A stretch of DNA of 62,527 nucleotides from Purshia tridentata. Taxonomy: Eukaryota; Streptophyta; Magnoliopsida; Rosales; Rosaceae. This document shows positions 55,700 through 62,527 of the stretch, piece after piece (the first letter of the stretch is position 1; each line of letters starts with the position of its first letter). Below the pieces are notes generated by a model. That model was not told where the DNA came from, ran no database searches, and worked only from the letters and a program-made list of their open reading frames with translations. A program made the translations under genes and the position numbers. Location: assembly GCA_003254885.1 (NCBI GenBank), contig QANT01003822.1, forward strand, positions 1 to 62,527, read 5' to 3'.

Positions 55700-56640
55700 C
55701 AGTTCAGTTCAAGTATTTGTTCTTACCAAGGGCTTACTTTCCTGAGCAAAAAAAGCAATGTGTTACAAAATTATTTAGCTCCGAATTGCTTATTAATCAC
55801 AAGCATGCTCTTAAGTCAATAATACATAAATAATTTAATTAGTACATTACGACTGAGTTTCAAATTTCGCTGCAGTAATTTAGATCCTAACGCAAACCAC
55901 TTTCCCACTAAACAACCTTCCTTGAATTAATTAAACCAAGACACGCTCAGTTTACGGCCTCTCAAACTTTTAGTAGGTAGAAAAACCAAGGGACAAATAA
56001 AGTTGATTAAAATCTCTGCTATAAATGTTTATTAAAATCTCTGCTCTACCCTCCTTTCACGGTATATATGTCATGAGAACTTAAAAAGAATCTTGGTCAG
56101 TCTCATATAAACAAGAAATTCCATTAAACACTCATGAGTAATGTTATTTGTACATATTTAACTGACTACATTAGTTGATCACCTTATGTGGTAACTGATA
56201 TGGTGATGTCATGTAATTAATAATATGAAATATGCTAACAATTAAAACTTAAAATGTATCTCAATCAATTTTATTAATTGAAATGGCATGGTCACGTTAG
56301 CTGCCATATTTAATGTACTCAACAGCGAAGGAAACAACTAAAGAATTCTGCATCAATTAACCCCCCTCAAGTAGGGTCTTTTAAGTCTTCGTCATTCGTC
56401 ATTGATGATAAAGATCACTGTAAAACAACCAAGTAGGACCATCTCAACCCCCTTGGCCAAACACCACGTACTTTTGCATTGTAATTACTTTAAAGATAAA
56501 GACACAAAGACTTCAATTCAAGTTTTAGTCTATGAAAAACCCCAAAAACCATTTTATGATTGAGAAAGAAATGTGAAGAGGAGAAAAAATTGGAAACACT
56601 TCCAAGTCTTTAACCTGAAGATTTGTAAATTGGAAAAATT
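55700..56640 (+). promoter_or_regulatory. Orphan receptor-kinase promoter P5
   Basis: Collinear with P3 over its whole length: ACCAAGGGCTTACTTTCCTGA, CTCAAACTTTTAGTAGGTAG, CTCTACCCTCCTTTCAC, then the TAATGTTATTTGTACA block and CCAAAAACCATTTTATGATT, AAGAAATGTGAAGAGGAG. After 56640 the sequence turns to TA-rich MITEs; the expected TATAAATA and ATG with a receptor kinase are absent. Confidence 0.85.
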
Positions 56641-56844
56641 CCTTGTGTATTTCCTCAAATGCAAGAATTCCCAAAGTGTCAACATTCACCACGTACATCT
56701 ATATATAACATTAGTTAGTGTAAATATTTAGACATATATATATGTTCTCTTTCACAATCACCTTATCGATCACATGAAAAACATGTGATAGATTGATGTA
56801 CGAAATAACATTAGTTTTTATAAATATTTAGACATATATGTATA

Positions 56845-57050
56845 GAGATGTTCTCAAGTGCGGACGTCCGCAAATTTTAAAGTTTGTGGACACTAACAAA
56901 GAGTGGACAAAGTGCAGACAATGTGGTGACAAAAATGATGTGTTTGCAACAAGTTCTGATGTATTGCAGCAATTTTGCATGCCTACTGTCCACCTTCTGT
57001 CCGTGTCCGTAAACTTTAAAATTTGCGAGCATCCTCTCTAGAGAAGCACT
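56845..57050. mobile_element. MITE family M2, copy 1
   Basis: About 205 bp with inverted ends: CTCAAGTGCGGACGTCCGC then AAATTTTAAAGTTTGTGGACAC on the left, and GTGTCCGTAAACTTTAAAAT then TTGCGAGCATCC on the right. Flanked by TATATATA runs. It carries copy-specific words such as GTGGACAAAGTGCAGACAAT. Confidence 0.85.
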
Positions 57051-57060
57051 GTATATATAT

Positions 57061-57277
57061 AGATCTTCTCAAGTGCGGACGCCCCCAAATTTTAAAGTTT
57101 ACGGATGCAGATAGAGGGCGGACAAAGTGCAGACAGTGTGTTGACACAAATAATGTGTTTGTAACAAGTTCTAATGTGTTGCAGTAAGTTTTGCAATTTT
57201 GTATCCACACATTGTCTGCACTTTGTCCGCGTCCTCAAACTTTAAAATTTGTTGACATCCTCTCTAGAGAAGGACTG
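57061..57277. mobile_element. MITE family M2, copy 2
   Basis: About 217 bp, same ends and orientation as the copy at 56845, separated from it by ten bases of TA repeat. Host-like sequence TTCTCTTTCACAATCACCTT on the outer sides (56742 and 57298) is also duplicated. Confidence 0.85.
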
Positions 57278-57786
57278 TATATATATATATAAATTTTCTC
57301 TTTCACAATCACCTTATCACATGAATTAACATGTGATATTTTATGTAAGAGTTAACATTCTTACGTACGAAGGATGTATATAAAGCCTTTTCTCACAATA
57401 TTCATTTGTGTGCGAGTTACATACAAAGAATGTGCCTGAATTTGCTCGAATATTTGCACACATCGCATTCCGGGTGCTGCACATTAATCTTTACTAACTT
57501 GTAGGGTTGTGGTACAATCTGATTCTATACATTCTTTACATGTCTTTGTTACTTGGAGTACGTTTCTTGAAATACGTACATTGTATACTTTTGATTGGAA
57601 ATAACTGGGGTTGTGATCGATTGTTGGGCATTTAACAACTAGTCGTAAATTTGGGGAGCACAACTCGTTTGGTTGTTTAGTTTCATATACTTTATTGGTC
57701 TATTTATAATTTAAGTTTTAAATAAATAGTGGTTGTATATATAATATGGTATCAAAACAGTTTCACATACCCCAATATTGTTAAGC
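57278..57786. other. Intergenic stretch
   Basis: No gene recognised. The first 80 bp are the second copy of the TTCTCTTTCACAATCACCTT block. Confidence 0.4.
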
Positions 57787-58099
57787 CGAATGGCAACAAA
57801 TCTACGCCACCAAATATGAGTTGTCCACGTGTTTGACATAAGTGAATCCAGATGCAAAAATAAGCAACTATCCCACGTTATGAAGTTATAACATCGCATA
57901 ATGACTTAATAGATATAAGCTCTCCACCATTTGCTAGTTGGTTTTGGAGCAAAATGGGGTACTTCACAAGATGGGATTGCACAGAGGGACATTGGGACAT
58001 AATTTTTATCTAACAAACCATTCGAGTCAACCCAACATAATTAATTAATTCGGTTCATTAATATTTTTCTTTATGATGTTGGATAGTCTTGGATAGTCT
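57787..58099 (+). repeat. 310-bp direct repeat, left copy (partner 60646-60952)
   Basis: Starts CGAATGGCAACAAATCTACG and stops at the N (58100) after GGATAGTCT. It differs from the right copy by roughly eight substitutions and a short indel. Confidence 0.92.
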
Positions 58100-58100
58100 N

Positions 58101-60645
58101 GAGTGCCTCGACGTCTTTGGCTCGACCGTTCCACCACTATAACCTAGGGAAAAATTTAAAACAACAGCAAAGAATAAATCTAATGAGATAACTCAGTGAG
58201 TGGACATAAACCAAAATAAGAATTTACAAACTTTTACTTTCAAGTTCCTTAAAATTTCGCAAATTTTCCTTGAAATCCCTCAGTTTAAAATAACTTTCAT
58301 AAAAATTCACTGAAAACTCTGTTTTAACAATCCGCATCTGAAATCCGTTTTGAAAATTTTGATAAATTGATAAAACTGGTCAGTTCCCAAAATATTAAAT
58401 GAGAACTGAAATTTGTATCAACCAAAAATTATTTTGTAAACTGTTTCGATAAAGAAACCTCTCACCCAACAGTTACCCACCGAACCTGCAGTACATGCGC
58501 AGGGCCCACAACCTGCCGTACGCATGCAGGGCCAATAGCCTGCCGTACATGCGCAGGGCCTACGACCTGCCGTACGCATGCAGGGCCAATATCCTGCCGT
58601 ACATGTGCAAAGCCAGGGTCTGTCATACACATGCAGGGCCAATATCCTGCCGTACGTGCACGCAGGGCCGCCCCCAAAGGGCAAAGCATCCCGACACACG
58701 GCCCAAAGCCTATGTGTGTGCCGTGATGGGTCCCAAAGACCTATTAAAGCTGATCACCTGAAGGGTACTGCAAAGGGTGATTTAAAAATCCTTTTCCCAT
58801 AAATCTCTTTTTGCCCATAAAAATATATAATCATTCCAAAATTGGAAAATCATTAAACCAAACAACTATAAAACCCTTTTCAGTAACCAAACCTTTAATA
58901 TTTCAAAATGCGAGTAAACCACAAACGTTTACTTGAGAAATCCAAACCTTTCCAAAATCTAACGGCTCGAATAAATCATAACGAGAAATAGTTTCCAAAC
59001 ACATTAAATCTATTTCTCTGCATTAATTCTCAAATCATACTCAAGAATCAAATAATATTTCTCAATTAATAAAACTGAATTAAAACTCAAATATAGATAC
59101 GAATTAAATCATGAAATTCATAAAATAGTTTAGGAAACGAAGTCCACTCACAGAGATAGCCTAGCTTTGGTCTCCGACTGGATCGTCTCTAGGTTTGGGA
59201 ACGCCGCCTAACACGAGAACGACAAGATGTTAGAATACTATCCCAAATAATAACAAAAAAACTAGAAAGTGTGAGTTCTAGGCCGTTCGCTCCATAATCC
59301 TAAATTCAACTATAAACCAACTTATTTTCCGTCTTGACTCAAAACCCATGCCACTAGCTTATTTTTAATCCGATAATTTCCTCAATTAACCTCCATTCTA
59401 TCTAACTTGGTCGAGCGTCGTCCAGGTGTCATTTCGACAACCAAAAGTGTCCAATTTCGCCCCAAACTCACCATTTCTCCGATTTCCTTCAAACCAACTA
59501 TTCTAAATCACAATTGATCATTCTTAAAGGTGAAAATCATGCCCAATTTCAATTAAATCACCATGAACACCTTAAATTTCTAGAAATCCCGAAATGGGCA
59601 TAGGCACCAACGACCAAACTTCCAATTTCCTCAATAATTTCCCAAATTTCTCGTTCCAAACTTCGATTACATGTTCTTAATGACGGAAATTACCTTAAAC
59701 ACCTAACAATTTGATTCGATTTCCAACACCCATGCAAAACCCGAAAATGGCCTATAATTTCCCAAATTCAATCTCTCACAATTTCTCGAAATTGAACAAC
59801 TAAATTATAGGGGAAGGAAAGCCCATGAAAGGAGGGAGGAAACTCACCAAAAACTTGGGCCAATCGTGGCCGGAAACAGCCGGAATCGGCGGAGAGAACT
59901 CGCGGCAAAACTGAGTTTTTTCGAGCTTTTCACTGCGCAGGGAGGCGACGGCTGCCGAGGGGAACAACTGAGGTGGCTGGCCGGCAGCTGGGAAGCCGCC
60001 GGGGGGGGGGGGGGGGGGCCGGCCGGAGGTGTGCTGCACTGTCACACCGGTCGCGCATGTCGCACGCGCAGAGTGAGAGAAGTCGCGGAAGAGGGAAAAA
60101 GAAAGCTGGGGGGCGACGGGAAGTAGTTGGCCGGCGACTGGCGACGTCGCCGGCGGGTTTGGGTGGTCGGAGATGGGCTGGGGGGTCGCGCAGGGGGGAA
60201 GAGAGGAAGAATCCATGTCGGGCTGGGGGGGTTGCGCGAGAAATAAAGGGGGGAGAGAGAGAGAGAGAATTCCAGAATTTTCTGGAATTCTAAAAGTCAT
60301 TTTGCCCCAAATTACAAGTTTGCCCCTCACTTTAAACCTCCGTATTTTCCAAACCGTCGCTCCAAATGATGCATGCTTCGTGTCTACGAACTCGTGAAGT
60401 CGAGCTCTACGTAAACATGTCAAAATCAACTCTAAACTCCAAATAATTTAAAAAGTCAACCTTGAGCTCTTTTATCACATTCATAACTTTTTAACCGTAA
60501 CTCTAAATCACCCATGCCGTGTGTCAATGAACTCGTGAGCTCAAGACCTTCCTAACGGACCCAAAGTCAAAGCTAAAATCTTGTTATAACCAAAAGTCAA
60601 CGTTGGGCCCTATTATAATGTACTTAAAAGGTACGGGTCATTACA
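58101..60645 (+). mobile_element. LTR-like element C (~2.5 kb, 5' end missing at an N)
   Basis: Begins after the N with GAGTGCCTCGACGTC and ends GGTACGGGTCATTACA, the same 3' style as solo LTRs A and B. It shares phrases with them near its 3' end (AACTCGTGAGCTCAAGACC; ACGGACCCAAAGTCAA). The 3' flank CGAAT (60646-60650) also occurs at 57787-57791, the position expected for the other side of the insertion. No protein domain; the Pro/Ser-rich minus frame at 59800-60429 is composition-driven. Contains a 27-bp minisatellite and a poly-G tract (60001-60018). Confidence 0.75.
58494..58669. repeat. 27-bp minisatellite, ~6.5 units
   Basis: Alternating variants CATGCGCAGGGCC...CTGCCGTA and CGCATGCAGGGCCAATA...CTGCCGTA. 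It gives Cys/Ala-periodic frames on both strands that are not genes. It lies inside LTR-like element C. Confidence 0.9.
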
Positions 60646-60952
60646 CGAATGGCAACAAATCTATGCCACCAACTATGAGTTGTCCACGTGTTTGACATAA
60701 GTGACTCCAGATGCAAAAATAAGCAACTATCCCATGTTATGAAGTTATAACATCGCATAATGACATATCAAGTTCTCCACCATTTGCTAGTTGGTTTTGG
60801 AGCAAAATGGGGTACTTCACAAGTTGGGATTGCACGGAGGGACATTGGGACACAATTTTTATCTAACAAACCATTCGAGTCAACCCAACATAATTAATTA
60901 ATTCGGTTCATTAATATTTTTCTTTATGATGTTGGATAGTCTTGGATAGTCT
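60646..60952 (+). repeat. 310-bp direct repeat, right copy (partner 57787-58099)
   Basis: Follows the TTACA end of element C directly and runs on into the ordinary right flank after GGATAGTCT (CCCAGAACT...). Confidence 0.92.
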
Positions 60953-61066
60953 CCCAGAACTAAAACGCAATTCTTAATTTGAATAAAAATTTTGGACCTA
61001 GGATTATGTATCCATTATATATGTAAACTTTTATATAATTTTGGTTCAATATATATATATATATAT

Positions 61067-61450
61067 GGGCACTTTTAAGTGTGAGATCCCACATTTAAAT
61101 TTATTTGTGGAATATCTCATGGGCCACTACACATTTTATTTCGATAATCGGAACCGTCTATTTTTTAGTCTCCATTAAAGGATTGTGCTTGCAAAAAATT
61201 AGAATAATCGGAGACCATTTGACCTTTGATTAAATAATCACAATTTCAAATGTTTATTGAAATATTTTATTCGTCTATTTATTTGATCAAAGTTTGATAG
61301 TTTAATGATTTCCGATTTGCTTAATTTTAGCAAGGATGGTTTTTGAATATACACTTAAAAAATAGACGGTTCATATTGTTTAAATATCCTATCGAATGGG
61401 CCCCCATAAGGAATCCCATAACTATGGGATCCCACACTTGAAGGGGCGTG
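61067..61450. mobile_element. Foldback MITE, family M1, copy 2
   Basis: About 384 bp; start TTTTAAGTGTGAGATCCCAC, end GGATCCCACACTTGAAGGGG, between TA runs. Close to the copy in the receptor-kinase intron (shared TTTCGATAATCG, ATTTGACC, ATAGACGGTTCA). Confidence 0.88.
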
Positions 61451-61479
61451 TATATATAAATAATATATATATATATATA

Positions 61480-61875
61480 GGCCCTTTCCAATGTGAGATC
61501 CCATATATAATTTTATTTGTGGCATCCATTATAGGGCCCACTCCATACGGTAGTTCAACAATCCGAATCGTTTAATCTTTAGATCTTTATTCAAGATCAT
61601 CATTACAAAAAATTAACTAAATCAAAAATCATTTGTCAATCTAACTTTAATTAAACAAATAAATGAACCAAACATTTTTAATGAAACCGTATATTTGTTT
61701 GATCAAAGTTAAATAGGCAAATGGTTTTCAATTTGGCTAATTTTTTGCAAAGATGATCTACGAATAGAGGTTTAAAAAATAGATGGTTCGGATTGTTGAA
61801 AAACTACAAAGAGAAGACCCATACGACCTATCCTACAATTAAGCTTAAATGTGAGATCTCACACTTGAAGGAGCC
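61480..61875. mobile_element. Foldback MITE, family M1, copy 3
   Basis: About 396 bp; start CCAATGTGAGATCCCA, end GTGAGATCTCACACTTGAAG, between TA runs. More diverged than the other two and lies 30 bp after copy 2, separated by TA repeats. Confidence 0.82.
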
Positions 61876-62527
61876 TATATATATGACTACTTTGCCACAT
61901 TTTTCTATATATGACTGCTATAATTGCCACCTTTTTCAATATATGACTGCTTTGCCACCTTTTTCATTTTTTTTTTTCCTTGTAAATTCCTTCTTTCCCA
62001 GCTTTGCTCCAGTAGAAGAGTACTCTAAACACTATTGACCAAGACAACTGCATTTTTTTTTTAAAAAAAAATTGAATCTTATTTCTATACCTAACATCTC
62101 ATTCATTGTCAACCTACATAACTCCTTCCCAAACCCACTCTCAACCACATTCTCATAAATAAACTACAAACCTAAACTAATTTTAGTCCCCGTATCATTC
62201 AATCAAGATTGTTTTGATGAATGGAGAGTTAAATCATTATTTGGAAACCTTCAAATGAGTGTGTATTGTAATTTTTTTTTTGCATATGCTACATTTTTTT
62301 GTATTTATGGACACCATAGATGAATCTGGGATCACTTAGTATTCCATCGTTGCCCACTAAGCACGATGACCTTATTCAATGGGCGAAGACCAAATGTTGA
62401 TGACTTATTTGACAGGAGACCACCGAATAAGTCTAAGATATTTAGTAGGTGTTCACCGAATATAGTTAGGATATTTGGCAAGTGGCCACTGAATGATCTA
62501 TGAGTAAAATTTGAGCATAATCCAAAA
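61876..62527. other. Terminal intergenic stretch
   Basis: Begins with three near-copies of TATATGACTGCTTTGCCACC (61876-61965). The rest is AT-rich without a recognised gene. Near 62390-62480 the phrases TGATGACTTATTTGACAGG and ATTTGGCAAGTGGCCAC recur loosely but form no clear array. Confidence 0.5.

Noticed and set aside
58494..58669. Regular short repeats considered as a CRISPR-like array
   Set aside because: Units are contiguous 27-bp minisatellite copies without unique spacers, in a plant nuclear context.
58418..58802. Cys-rich repetitive frames on both strands
   Set aside because: They follow the 27-bp minisatellite period; no signal peptide or conserved cysteine framework.
60001..60018. 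Poly-G run as a possible G-quadruplex regulatory site
   Set aside because: A homopolymer in an LTR with likely base-count error; nothing else supports a role.
59800..60429. 209-codon minus frame rich in Pro and Ser
   Set aside because: GC-rich 3' part of LTR-like element C, including a poly-G tract; composition artefact.

Overview
This is nuclear DNA of a flowering plant. It is AT-rich and intron-bearing, with plant-type receptor kinases, a Ty1/copia retrotransposon, hAT and Mutator-like elements, many foldback MITEs and a scrap of plastid ndhD. The MIK2-type receptor kinases and Myb/SANT-like genes resemble those of woody rosids, and I would guess Rosaceae (inference, moderate). The first bases read GATCC and several single Ns or N runs interrupt the sequence, which suggests a BAC-type clone with unresolved joins.

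Layout. 0-6.6 kb: gene-poor DNA with internal direct duplications (2-414 with 5488-5900; 3153-3424 with 4686-4955). 6.9-11.7 kb: a decayed L10-interacting-MYB-like gene built from four copies of a two-exon module (Myb/SANT-like domain exon plus short exon), with three in-frame stops, two lost splice donors and an LTR-like insertion. 12.3-17.7 kb: an orphan receptor-kinase promoter, followed by a structurally complete Ty1/copia element (LTRs, PBS, PPT, 5-bp TSD) whose single-frame polyprotein has three stops. 17.7-21.4 kb: CACTA-like subterminal repeats, a four-unit ~340-bp tandem array, and a LINE fragment between ~310-bp direct repeats. 21.4-27.2 kb: the only convincing intact gene, a two-exon LRR receptor kinase of 1077 aa (MIK2-like, 24 LRRs), followed by a truncated pseudogene copy. 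27.9-38.5 kb: a nest of transposons inside a small RNase H-like coding fragment: a ~4-kb LTR carrying a hAT-type MITE, then a 5.7-kb hAT element carrying a 1.8-kb solo LTR, then a plastid ndhD piece. 40.6-49.7 kb: a second receptor kinase, now a pseudogene, with one solo LTR in its promoter and two LTR-like insertions in its exon. 49.7-57.3 kb: further promoter and LRR relics of the same family, and MITEs. 57.8-62.5 kb: an LTR-like element beside a 310-bp repeat that looks like concatenated empty-site and filled-site alleles, then more MITEs.

The locus is best read as a tandem MIK2-like receptor-kinase cluster. Five recognisable promoter copies (12.3, 21.4, 40.7, 52.9 and 55.7 kb) remain, but only one intact gene; transposons and point mutations have destroyed the rest. 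Five or six solo-LTR-like insertions against one complete element imply frequent LTR-LTR recombination. I found no tRNA, rRNA or CRISPR array, and no clearly new biochemical system. The most unusual items are the four-module MYB gene, the nested RNase H relic with readable target-site duplications, the orphan promoters, and two N-marked joins that look like allele or chimera artefacts.
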